Shown piece after piece: positions 18,461-28,200 of a stretch of 64,000 nucleotides of DNA. The stretch spans positions 48,722 to 112,721 of the forward strand of contig CAOKPU010000002.1 of NCBI GenBank assembly GCA_948470755.1. The letters run 5' to 3'. The notes under the pieces were generated by a model. It ran no database searches, was not told the DNA's origin, and saw nothing but the letters and a program-made list of their open reading frames with translations. The position numbers and the translations under genes were made by a program. Every line of letters starts with the position of its first letter. Position 1 is the first letter of the stretch. This DNA is from an uncultured Lachnospiraceae bacterium (lineage in GTDB: Bacteria > Bacillota > Clostridia > Lachnospirales > Lachnospiraceae).

Positions 18461-19462
18461 ATGATTATTACAAGAACTCCATTTAGAATGTCGTTTTTTG
18501 GCGGCGGTACCGATTTCCCGGAATATTTTAATGAATATGGGGGTAGCGTAATATCGACCACATTTGACAAATATTGCTATGTCAATGTAAGGCATCTTCC
18601 CCGTTTTTTTGAATATTCAACAGAGATCACTTATTCAAAAATAGAAAGGGTTAATTCAGTTGATGAAATAGAGCATCCTGCAATCCGGGAGGCCATGAAA
18701 CGGCATGACATGCATGAATTGAGGTTGACGTATGAAGCGGATCTTCCTGCTAGATCCGGCTTGGGGACAAGCAGTTCTTTTGCCGTAGGGATGTTGAATG
18801 CTTTTTATGCATTAAAAGGGAAATATGCAAGTAAGGAAAAATTGGCAAAAGAGGCTATTCTTTTGGAAAGGGTTTTATGCAATGAGAGCGGCGGATGGCA
18901 GGATCAGATAGCGGCGGCTTATGGAGGGATGAACAGGATCCGTTTCAGGAATGGTGATTTTGAAGTGGATCCCATTATTATAGCTCCGGATAGGAAGCAA
19001 GTATTGAACAGGAGCCTGATGCTGTTTTTTACGGGATTTTCGAGGTTCTCATTTGAAATTGCGAATGCCCAGAAAAGAAGCATAAAAGATAAAAAAACCC
19101 AGTTAATGGAAATGGGTCAATTGGTTGATGAGGGGCAGAAGATACTTACATCAAGATGCGGGCTCAATGAATTTGGCAAGCTTTTAGATTATACATGGAG
19201 ACTGAAAAGAGGGATTACTTCCGAGGTTTCTAATGACTCCATAGATAATCTCTATTTGCGTGCAAAAAAGGCTGGAGCGGAAGGCGGAAAGCTTTTAGGG
19301 GCCGGCGGCGGCGGATTCCTTTTGTTTTATGTGGAGCCGGATAGGCAGGGAAGCGTAAGGGAGGCCATGAAAGATTTATTGTATGTGCCGTTTGAATTTG
19401 AAGAGTCGGGAACGAGCGTAATCCATTATACACCGGAATCTTATACTCCGTCAGATAATTAG
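18461..19462 (+). CDS. hddA: D-glycero-D-manno-heptose 7-phosphate kinase (HddA-type GHMP kinase)
   Basis: 333 residues, starting one base after the preceding stop. The N-terminus TRTPFRMSFFGGGTDFPEY, the ATP loop LPARSGLGTSSSFAVG (near residue 95-110) and the third GHMP motif GGKLLGAGGGGFLLFY are all present. These define the HddA branch, which phosphorylates heptose 7-phosphate at C1 to the alpha 1,7-bisphosphate for GDP-heptose synthesis. The guanylyltransferase/phosphatase and the isomerase genes follow directly, so the whole pathway is in one operon. Confidence 0.9.
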   Translation: MIITRTPFRMSFFGGGTDFPEYFNEYGGSVISTTFDKYCYVNVRHLPRFFEYSTEITYSKIERVNSVDEIEHPAIREAMKRHDMHELRLTYEADLPARSGLGTSSSFAVGMLNAFYALKGKYASKEKLAKEAILLERVLCNESGGWQDQIAAAYGGMNRIRFRNGDFEVDPIIIAPDRKQVLNRSLMLFFTGFSRFSFEIANAQKRSIKDKKTQLMEMGQLVDEGQKILTSRCGLNEFGKLLDYTWRLKRGITSEVSNDSIDNLYLRAKKAGAEGGKLLGAGGGGFLLFYVEPDRQGSVREAMKDLLYVPFEFEESGTSVIHYTPESYTPSDN

Positions 19463-19484
19463 CGATAGCGAAGGAGATAGAAAG

Positions 19485-20753
19485 TTGAAAACAGTAATTA
19501 TGGCAGGTGGAAAAGGAACCCGCATTGCAAAAATAAATTCCGAAATCCCGAAACCAATGATTGAAATATTAGGTAAACCAATCTTGAGATATCAGATAGA
19601 ATGTTTAAAAGAGCAGGGGATGACGGACATTATTCTCGTAGTCGGCCATTTAGGAAAAGTAATTCAGGATTACTTTAAGGACGGCCGGTCATTTGGCGTT
19701 GCGATTGAATATATAGTAGAGGAAGAACCGCTTGGAACGGCGGGGGCATTATTTTTCTTAAAGGACAAAATAAAAGAAGATTTCCTGTTGCTCAACGGCG
19801 ATATTATCTTTAATGTTGATATGCATCGGTTTTATGATTATCATAAGGAAAGAGGCGGGGAGGCGACTATATTGACCCATCCTAATAATCATCCATATGA
19901 TAGCGGGATAATCAAAGCGGATGCGGAGGGAAAAGTAGTCAGATGGCTTCATAAAGAAGATGAAAGGATGTATTATAAAAACAGGGTCAATGCGGGCATA
20001 CATATCCTGTCGCCGGAAATATTCCGTTTTTTTGAGGATAAGGCAAAAAGGGATTTGGATAGGGAAATCTTACGCCCATTAATTGAAGAAGGGGAACTGT
20101 ATGTTTATGACAGCCCGGAGTATGTGAAAGATATGGGTGTGCCTGAACGCTATTATGAAGTGATTGAAGATATAAAAAAGGGCAGGGTGGAAGAAAAAAC
20201 ATTATTGAAGAAACAGAAAGCTGTTTTTTTGGACAGGGATGGGACGATTAATCAGTATGTGGGTTTTCTGACTTGTGAAGAAGAAATGCAACTGATTCCA
20301 AAAGCAGCGGAAGCTATAAAGAAAATAAACCGAAGCGGGTATCTGGCTATTGTTGTGACTAATCAGCCCGTGATAGCCAGAGGTGAAGTGAGTTTTGAAG
20401 AATTGGAAAATATTCACAATAAGATGGAGACTTTGTTAGGGATGGAAGGCGCCTATGTGGACGATATTTTTTTCTGTCCGCATCACCCGGATAAAGGCTT
20501 TGAAGGGGAAAGGGAAGAATACAAGATAGATTGTGAATGCAGGAAACCGAAAAGCGGTATGTTATTGGCGGCGGCAAAGAAGTATAATATCGATTTGGCG
20601 GATTCGTGGATGATAGGCGATGGGAAAAATGATATATTAGCCGGATTAGGAGCGGGGTGCCATGTGGCTTTTGTAGGAGGAGAAACAATGGAAGAGGCGG
20701 CATCCTATGCCGATTTGTATTCCGCTATAGAAAATATTTTAGAAGAGGAATAA
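19485..20753 (+). CDS. Fused heptose-1-P guanylyltransferase and heptose-bisphosphate phosphatase (HddC-GmhB)
   Basis: A 422-residue fusion. Residues 1-235 are a sugar-nucleotidyltransferase (MAGGKGTRI loop, PKPMIEI, LLNGDIIF). Residues 242-422 are a HAD phosphatase of the GmhB type: FLDRDGTINQ with the nucleophile Asp near 249, then a zinc-type CPHHP and CECRKP loop, then GDGKNDILAG. The two steps, removal of the 7-phosphate and transfer of GMP, are usually separate proteins, so the fusion covers both. Translation starts with TTG; AAGGAG at 19471-19476 sets this start. The specificity for GDP follows from the HddA partner and is not proven by sequence. Confidence 0.85.
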   Translation: MKTVIMAGGKGTRIAKINSEIPKPMIEILGKPILRYQIECLKEQGMTDIILVVGHLGKVIQDYFKDGRSFGVAIEYIVEEEPLGTAGALFFLKDKIKEDFLLLNGDIIFNVDMHRFYDYHKERGGEATILTHPNNHPYDSGIIKADAEGKVVRWLHKEDERMYYKNRVNAGIHILSPEIFRFFEDKAKRDLDREILRPLIEEGELYVYDSPEYVKDMGVPERYYEVIEDIKKGRVEEKTLLKKQKAVFLDRDGTINQYVGFLTCEEEMQLIPKAAEAIKKINRSGYLAIVVTNQPVIARGEVSFEELENIHNKMETLLGMEGAYVDDIFFCPHHPDKGFEGEREEYKIDCECRKPKSGMLLAAAKKYNIDLADSWMIGDGKNDILAGLGAGCHVAFVGGETMEEAASYADLYSAIENILEEE

Positions 20754-20760
20754 GGATAAA

Positions 20761-21423
20761 ATGGTCGATAATTGGATATTGGAAGGGCTAGAAGCATTGA
20801 TCAGGAGATATCCGCAACTAGCATGTGTAGAGGAGGAAATGATCCGGGCCTATGAAATTATGCAGGAGTGCTTTTTAAATAAGAAGAAGCTGCTTGTTGG
20901 GGGCAATGGGGGCAGCGCATCGGATGCGGAACATGTGGTAGGGGAACTTTTAAAAAGTTTTTTGGAGAAAAGGGAATTAAATGACAGGATGAAAGAAAAA
21001 CTGGCCGGAGTAGATCAAAAGTTAGGAAGCGAGCTGACAGGAAGATTGCAGGAAGCGCTGCCGGCAATGACGCTGCATGGCAATTTGGCATTCTCGACAG
21101 CCTGTCAAAATGATATTGATGGTTCAGTAATATATGCACAGCAATTATATGCTTACGGGAATGAAGGGGATGTATTGTTAGCTATTTCGACTTCTGGTAA
21201 TTCAAAAAACATATTGTACAGCGTAGTTGTAGCAAAAGCAAAAGGAATGAAAGTGATCGGCCTTACCGGGAAAAGCGGGGGAAGGCTGGCGGAATTGGCG
21301 GATGTAGTGATTAAAGCGCCGGAAGACGAAACTTATAAGATACAGGAGCTTCATCTGCCGATTTATCATTGGCTGTGTATGGCATTAGAGAAAAAATTTT
21401 ATGGAGGATGTAGTAATGGATAA
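20761..21423 (+). CDS. gmhA: Sedoheptulose 7-phosphate isomerase
   Basis: A 220-residue SIS-fold protein. GGNGGSASDAEHVVGEL and ISTSGNSKNILY are the sugar-phosphate loops, and the C-terminal E/Q/H positions (QELHLPIYHW) match GmhA zinc and catalytic positions. It converts sedoheptulose 7-phosphate to D-glycero-D-manno-heptose 7-phosphate, the first step of the pathway. It is longer than the usual 190-195 residues. The extra part is a charged helix insertion at about 62-100. It overlaps the next gene by 8 bases. Confidence 0.9.
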   Translation: MVDNWILEGLEALIRRYPQLACVEEEMIRAYEIMQECFLNKKKLLVGGNGGSASDAEHVVGELLKSFLEKRELNDRMKEKLAGVDQKLGSELTGRLQEALPAMTLHGNLAFSTACQNDIDGSVIYAQQLYAYGNEGDVLLAISTSGNSKNILYSVVVAKAKGMKVIGLTGKSGGRLAELADVVIKAPEDETYKIQELHLPIYHWLCMALEKKFYGGCSNG

Positions 21424-22384
21424 AGTCATATTGATTACGGGAGTAGGGGGAATGGTTGGTTCCCATATGGTGGATTATTTTTATGAAGAAAAAGCAAAAG
21501 TAATTGGAACCTATTACAAACCGACAACGGATATCAGCGATATTAAAGGGAAAGCGGAACTGATAGAATGCGATATCCGTTATTATACTAATGTTTATGA
21601 GATTATTGAGAAGTACCGCCCACAGTATATTTTCCATCTGGCAGCGCAGTCTTATCCGGCTGTGTCATGGGATAAGCCGCAGGAAACTATGGAAATTAAT
21701 GTGACGGGAACCGTCAATGTATTTGAGGCAGTGAAAGCAATCCGGAAAACGGATGAAGAGTATGACCCGATGGTAGTGGTTGCCTGCTCAAGTGCTGAAT
21801 ATGGCGCGTCTTTGGAACACGCGGAAGGGCCGGTGGATGAAAATACACCGTTGCTTCCGTTGCATCCGTATGGGGTTAGCAAAGTTGGCCAGGATTTGTT
21901 GTCATATCAGTATTATGTTAATTTTGGCATTCGCTGCATCAGGGCAAGAATCTTTAATACGACAGGCCCCAGAAAAGCGAACGATGTTTGTTCGGATTTT
22001 GTAAAGAGGGTTGTGTTGATGGAGAAAGGGAAAGGAAGTGGAGATAAGTTAATAGTTGGGAATCTGGAAACAAGGCGTGCAATTACTGACGTTAGGGATT
22101 TAGTATCGGCGTTAGTGCTTTTAAGTGATTGGGGGGGGGCAGGAGAGGTCTACAATATCAGCGGCATGAATGTGTATAAGATCAGCGAAATAGTAGACAT
22201 CCTGCGAAAAAATACGGTACTGGATCTGGAAACGGAAGTGGATGAGAAATTGCTTCGGCCTTCAGATGAAAAATTGATTTGCGGGGATTCTTCTAAGCTG
22301 ATAGAACAAACTGGCTGGAAACAAAAATATAGTCTGGAAATGACGATAAAAGACATGTTGGAATATCAAAGGAGAAGATTGTAA
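21416..22384 (+). CDS. Rmd-like SDR acting on a GDP-4-keto-6-deoxy sugar
   Basis: The start at 21416 is set by GGAGG at 21403-21407, giving 322 residues. ITGVGGMVGSHMVDYF is the NAD(P) loop, and a Ser plus Y-x3-K motif (YGVSKVGQD) forms the catalytic set. The C-terminus (RPSDEKLICGDSSKLIEQTG) matches the GDP-4-keto-6-deoxymannose reductase branch more than Gmd. Placed after the GDP-heptose genes, it may reduce or dehydrate GDP-heptose towards a 6-deoxyheptose. A G9 tract at 22131-22139 is in frame here (codons for DWGGAGE), so this gene is currently intact. Confidence 0.75.
   Translation: MDKVILITGVGGMVGSHMVDYFYEEKAKVIGTYYKPTTDISDIKGKAELIECDIRYYTNVYEIIEKYRPQYIFHLAAQSYPAVSWDKPQETMEINVTGTVNVFEAVKAIRKTDEEYDPMVVVACSSAEYGASLEHAEGPVDENTPLLPLHPYGVSKVGQDLLSYQYYVNFGIRCIRARIFNTTGPRKANDVCSDFVKRVVLMEKGKGSGDKLIVGNLETRRAITDVRDLVSALVLLSDWGGAGEVYNISGMNVYKISEIVDILRKNTVLDLETEVDEKLLRPSDEKLICGDSSKLIEQTGWKQKYSLEMTIKDMLEYQRRRL
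22131..22139 (+). repeat. G9 homopolymer inside the Rmd-like gene, in frame
   Basis: Nine Gs within codons 239-242. One G more or less would run into a stop within about 20 codons and remove the last 80 residues. This is the one long G tract in the window that leaves its gene open. Confidence 0.85.
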
Positions 22385-23473
22385 ATGAATAGGAAACTGA
22401 AGTTATTGTGTGTAACAAGAAAGTATCCGCCAAGCGTTGGGGGAATGGAGAAATTTTGCTTTGAATTATTTTCAAAGATAGATGAAAAACCGGATGTAGA
22501 GCAGACAATATTGGCATTGGGAAAATCGCAAAAGCACTTAATATGGTTTTTGCCTTACTGCACGCTTTATCTGATTTTTAACGCACACAAATATGACGTG
22601 ATATATTATGGGGATTCTTTGCTGTGCGGACCTGCATTTTTTGCAAAGTTTTTTTCGGGGAAAGCCAGAGGAGTCGTGGATGTGCATGGTTTGGATGTGT
22701 TATATCCTAATCCTGTCTATCAATTGTATCTCAAAATGTTTTATAGATGTTTTCATACTTATATATGTAATAGCAGGGATACGGAAAAAATCCTGCATGG
22801 GAGAAATATTAAAAATACAGTTGTGGTAACACGGGGAGTGGATGAAGAAAAGTTTAAGAAGGTTCCAAGAAATAAAAAGAAACTCCGTAAGCGATACGGG
22901 CTGGATGAGGATGCTGTTGTACTTTTAACGGTAGGGCGCTTGGTGGAAAGAAAGGGAGTCAGATGGTTCGTTAAAAACGTCATGCCGTTGTTCAAGGGGG
23001 AAAATGTCCATTATCTCGTAGTAGGCGGAGGGAAGGAAGAAGCAGCCATCCGGGAAGCTATCCTTTCAGAAAAGCTGGAAAAGCAAGTCCATATGCTTGG
23101 TAAAATATCGGATAACGAACTGAATGACCTGTACGTAAATGCGGATATTTTTATAATGCCGAATTTACGCATTGAAAATGACAGGGAAGGTTTTGGAATT
23201 GTGGCGATAGAAGCAAGCTGCGGGGGCCTTATTGTAATGGCAAGCGGGATAGACGGGATTGTAGATGCCGTTATTGACGGTAAGAATGGTTATTTGCTGG
23301 AAAGCGGCAATGCAAAGATGTATGAAGCTAAGATCAGGGATTATATGGAAAATACGGAACAATATGAAAAACAAAAAGAAAGTTTTGTTGCGTATACAAA
23401 AGAAAAGTTTGGCCTGAACAGCACAACAGATCATTATTTGAATGTATTTAAAAGGAGCATAGGCTTAAAATGA
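22385..23473 (+). CDS. GT4-type glycosyltransferase
   Basis: A 362-residue GT-B enzyme starting directly after the preceding stop. The N-terminus RKYPPSVGGMEKFCFEL carries the usual GGMEK acceptor-side loop. LLTVGRLVERKGVRWFVKN and the later EGFGIVAIEASCGG region form the donor site with the E-x7-E element. It shares ATGA with the next gene, so the two are translationally coupled. Donor unknown. Confidence 0.88.
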   Translation: MNRKLKLLCVTRKYPPSVGGMEKFCFELFSKIDEKPDVEQTILALGKSQKHLIWFLPYCTLYLIFNAHKYDVIYYGDSLLCGPAFFAKFFSGKARGVVDVHGLDVLYPNPVYQLYLKMFYRCFHTYICNSRDTEKILHGRNIKNTVVVTRGVDEEKFKKVPRNKKKLRKRYGLDEDAVVLLTVGRLVERKGVRWFVKNVMPLFKGENVHYLVVGGGKEEAAIREAILSEKLEKQVHMLGKISDNELNDLYVNADIFIMPNLRIENDREGFGIVAIEASCGGLIVMASGIDGIVDAVIDGKNGYLLESGNAKMYEAKIRDYMENTEQYEKQKESFVAYTKEKFGLNSTTDHYLNVFKRSIGLK

Positions 23474-25046
23474 ACGTAAAAAAAAGGCGGATATTACTGG
23501 GGATGATTATTGCAATAGGGGGATTGTTCCGAGTAATGCGTGTGGGATGGGGATATCCTTATATCCTGCATCCCGACGAGCCTATTATAATAAAGAATGC
23601 GATTGATTTGTTGGAAAGGCATTCTTATGAGGTAATGGTTTATTTCAGGCCGGATCATTTTGAGATTAAATGGGATGCGCTGATTTTTAATATTTATTCA
23701 TGGCTCAGGTTCCATGCCCCGGCAACGGAAATGTATGAAGCCCATAGCGGTGATTTTATGGTCTTGGCAAGGTTGTTTACGGTATTCTGGGGGATTTTAA
23801 TGATCCCTTTTATGTATAAGATCTTAAAAAAGATAAAAGGGGACTCGGCGGGGCTGATAGGGGCCGGCATTCTGGCCGTAGCACCAGTCTTTGTATTTCA
23901 TTCATCATTGGCAACGCCGGATATCCCTTTGGCATGTATGGTGTTGCTTATCTTTTATTTTTCAATTTTCTATCTGGAAAAAGGCGAAGTGAAATATTTA
24001 GTAGTAATTGCCGCTTTAACAGGTATATCGATTACAATTAAATATTCAGGAGGGATTAATTGTCTCATAATAGCGATTGTTGTTATAATGAGGAATCTAA
24101 AAGAAAAAGAGTTTTTAAAGATTATACAGCAAGGGATTTTGAGTATTGCGGTAGTGTTAGCTGTGATGTTTGTTATTTCACCGAATCTTTTTACTAATTT
24201 TGCAGCGGTGTATGAAGCATTCCGGACGGAAGCCGTCAAAAAGGGGCATCTCGGTATAAGAAATTTGGGATATTGGGGAAACATATGTTATTATACCGGC
24301 ATTATGCTGGATCAATTCGGTTACTTATGCTTATTTTTTATCGGGGGGGGTATTTTGGATTAAAAAGGATATTCTCCATGAAAATAGTCCCGGTATTTGG
24401 AGGCATATTATATCTGCTTAGTTTGAGCATATTCGCCGTTCATTGGGAAAGGTGGGTTATGCCTTTTTATTTGACGGTTATTATCGTGATTGCGCTGGGA
24501 ATAGATGAAATTCTTAATGAGTTTCATCTTAGATCTCATTATAAATTGGCCGGGGCTGGGTTATATTTGATTATTATGGTAAATCTGATTTTAACTTCTT
24601 TTGTAGGGATAAAAGAAAGAAACATAGAAGATACAAGAATAATAGGCAGAAAGTACTGCGATGAGGAAGGGATAGAGAGCAAAAATGCTATTAGCGAGGC
24701 ATATACACCATTCAGTATAGCCGGGGGGAAAGGGATTGTAGAATATTTTGATTTGTCGGAGGATGGCAGTATAATGCCTGTGGAAAAATTGAGGGATAGA
24801 AGATATGTCTTGCTAAGTGATTATAAGGAACGTTATGAAATGGATCAGACAATGTATGCAGAAGAATGTCGGCTATATCAGGAAATCGAGAAAAAATATA
24901 CTTTGATATATTCATTGGAAACGACGGAAATACATACAAGCCGCCTGATATTAAAAAATATTTTTTATTGTTTGGATTATCTTTTGGATAAAGGGGTAGT
25001 GGCCGGCCCGGATCTGTATATTTATGATATGGAATACGGGGGTTAG
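23470..25046 (+). pseudogene. GT-C (GT39-like) membrane glycosyltransferase, frame broken at a G8 tract
   Basis: The frame begins at 23470 and encodes a GT-C protein. YILHPDEPIIIKNAIDLLER near residue 35-55 has the acidic loop after TM1, and several membrane segments follow. At the G8 run (24343-24350) the frame reads IGGGILD and stops at 24363. With nine Gs it would read IGGGYFGLKRIF and continue to 25046 as one 525-residue protein with further membrane segments and an outer tail. The frame shift is the only defect seen. It is either phase-variable and OFF, or a count error. The stop TAG at 25044-25046 overlaps the leader element of the next gene. Confidence 0.82.
24343..24350 (+). repeat. 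G8 homopolymer inside the GT-C gene
   Basis: Eight Gs. Nine would restore the 525-residue frame; eight, as here, stops it four codons later. Confidence 0.85.
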
Positions 25047-25190
25047 CGTGAGAAGAACTTCTAAAGCTCAACAGCAGTGGCTGTTTCGCTAAGAAGTTCT
25101 ACGACTTGCTTTGCAAGTCTTTCTCACACCGAAAAATGCCCAAAATACAGGCATTTTTCATCAGGATTTGCGCCGCTGCGAAGCAGCGGC
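25041..25190 (+). promoter_or_regulatory. Structured leader element, copy 2
   Basis: This has the same fold as 8371-8516. The closing stem pairs GTGAGAA (25048-25054) with TTCTCAC (25121-25127). GAACTTCT (25055-25062) pairs with AGAAGTTC (25092-25099). The inner hairpins are ACAGC/GCTGT (25071-25084) and GACTTGC/GCAAGTC (25103-25119). Outside are a 10-bp hairpin (25131-25140 with 25150-25159) and GCCGCTGC-GAA-GCAGCGGC (25172-25190). Four hairpins differ from copy 1 in both strands of the stem, while the pairing, the GAA loop and the 12-base spacer before the last hairpin are kept. GAGGGTGG and the ATG at 25202 follow at once. Confidence 0.7.
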
Positions 25191-25201
25191 ATGAGGGTGG
25201 C

Positions 25202-28200
25202 ATGAGAAAGGTATGGGTATTACGTATAATGAAAAAGGTAAAATGGATTCTGACCGCAGTAGCAATTGTTGGGACAATTGTTGTAATATTTGATTTTCTG
25301 TGTGTGAATTATGTAAGCGGAAAAATGGGTCGTTTAGATGGGATGTCTTTGTATTCATTTGATGACATAGATGCCGTAGTGAATGGATATCCATCTTATT
25401 GCAGCATTGCTTGGCATTCGGAAGACCAAAGTGTGCTATCGGAGAGCGGGATAATATATCGGAAGGATTATGAATCTTGTAGAACGGGGATTGAAATAGA
25501 GGTGCGAGGGCTGATTTGTAAAAAGTCGAAAGAACTTCATGTTATTGCAATGCCAATCTATGAAAATTCTCCTTTTATCATGGGTTCATTAAAACGGGTA
25601 ATAGACTTTTCAGAGAAAAGCATACAGCAGTCCAAACGGGTTGTCAGCAGGGAACTGACGCTGCTGGAGGAAGCAATTGAGTCGGGGAAAGAAACACTGG
25701 AAAAAAGAGCTTTGACGGATGCGGAAGGACTGTGTGATGAGATTATCAGGTTAGGCGGGCAGTATTTTCGGATTGCCGGAAAAGATGGGAGAAGAGGCAG
25801 TAGTGAAAACGATCTGACCGGATTGATCTGGGAGGCTAAGGCCGAGTTGCTGGTAGAACCGGAAGTTTATACGAAGGCGGCGAAGGAGGCTTTGCAGTAC
25901 GAAATCGAGTGCGCGGAATCTGTTTTAGATGGAACGTTTATACAACCTTATAGTAGGAACAGGGATTTTGTAAAGGAAAAGGAAGAGAATACGGCACAGT
26001 TTGCAAGAAGGCATTATAGCTCCGTATCGGATTATATGATGTCGGATGGCGGTTTAGAGCCTGTGCTGGAGTGGTATAGGGGCAGCAATAAGATTTATTC
26101 ATTTCAAAATTGTCTTACAATAAACGCGAAAGAAGCATATAGCGTATTGCCGGCAGATAAGGGGGGGGGTAATTTCGGATTCTCTTCCGCTAATCGTAGG
26201 AAGAACGGAAAGGGATAATGCTATAATATTAAGATTTCCGTTGCCACAGGAAAAACCGGGCAATCAGAGTTATGCAGTGTTGGAAATCACGAATAAAAAA
26301 GGGGATATAGGAAGATTAGAAATAAATGGAAATGATAAGTTTCAGTTTACCATATTAGGGAGGGACAGGGCAAGCAGGACAAATATAAGTGAAATGGTCA
26401 AGTCGGGTTATGAGGCAGGGAAAGAGGATCTGGAACTTGTCTTAAAAGCAACGAAGACGATGCCCCATGTACTTGAAATTTACGGAAAACAGGCGGGGGA
26501 TAAGAGAGAGTGCCAGCCGCACCTTATTATTTATGATAAGCAGATAGATACAGAGCGCGTGGAAACAGAATATAAAAGGGTGAAATCATCTATTGAGGAA
26601 ATATTGGATCAGAAGGGAGAGACGTCAACAGAGCAAAAAGAACAATTGAATACAATAAAAGCGGAAATGGAAACCTTATATCAAAAAGGGAATAAGGGTT
26701 ATTTGTTGTGCGGTAAGTTAGTGCAAGCTTATGATTGTATCGCATTAATAGAAGAAGAAAAATTAGCGGATTTGCCTTTTGAGGGGAATCTTTTTTTTGA
26801 TGAAGAAACGGTCGATAAATTAAAGCAAAAGTTCCCGTTTGAGTTTAAGGAGCAATACGAGGAAATCAAGACAATTGCGGATCAGTATACTGCATGGGAA
26901 TTAGAGGATATCTATGAAAGGCAATGCAGCGATGATTTGGAAGAGCTTTCAGAAAGATATGATCTTTATTCCTATACGGCGGAACTGCCCTTTACGGTTC
27001 CGGATAAAACAACCTATGCATTTTTGGAAGTGAGCCTTTCAAAAGAAGATAATGAAGAAGAGGGGCTTGGACGCGTATGGATAGATGATATTCAAGTACG
27101 GTCGGAATTACAAGAGAAAATAGATGTTCCGGATGCCGGTTTTGAAGATGCGGTGACGAAGTGGGAGTTTGTGGGCAAGGAGGAAACAGATAGCGCGATT
27201 GTAGATGATTGGGCCTATATGGGAGGACACTCCCTTTATCTTCATAATAATGCAGAAAAGAGCAATGGTTATTGGAAAAGCGGTATATTTGAAATAATGC
27301 CAGGGAAATTTGCATTATCTTATCATGCGAAGATATATAAGACGTTGAATAAGGGCATAAGGGTGATGGTGCATTTTTTGGATCAGGACGGTATTGAAAT
27401 AGGGAAAACATTCCCTCTTTTATTTAATGTAAAATCCGAACTCCATTTAACTTACCCATTTGAAGCGGGATATCAGGCCAGTGCGATTATGTATATGTTG
27501 ACGGACGATAAAGAATATGCGTTAAGGGCAAGGAATTATATGATGCTGTCATTAAACGACAATCTGCAGGGAATAGATGCGATTCGCGTGACGAATGCCA
27601 GGCCGAATGGGGATGATAAATATGTAGCGGTCAGGCAGGCGAGAAACGCGAATACATTGGCAACTGCGTATTCTCTGATCAGGAATTCCGGGGTAATCAC
27701 GGAAGGATGGGAAGGGTATAAAGATTTTAGAAATAAAATAAATTACTTTTTATTCTCTTTGACGGATATTCGTGACCGGACAGAAAATGTTCAAAAAGAT
27801 TTCGTTAATTCTTCATCGAACTGGCAAATGGATATGGCGATAGGAACATCCATGATGGGAATGGCATTTTATGATATGGTAGATTATCCGGAGAGAATTA
27901 TAAGGAATGGAATTTACACAATCGAATCCCAGATAAAATATATTGTGAATGAAGATGGTTCATGGCCTGAGGCATTGAGATATTTTGCCAGTTCGTTGGA
28001 GAGGATCGCATTGTTTGCAAAGGCCCTGAAACATGTGTATGGCATTGACTGGTTTCAGGCCGAAAACGAAACTAATATTATAAATATGTTTGAATGTTTT
28101 TGGCAGCTACAAACACCAAAGCTTTTTTATAACGGATGTATTTCGGTTCCCGTAGTTGGAGACTGTTCAGAATCAAATGCAAAGGAATTTGCCATGTTTG

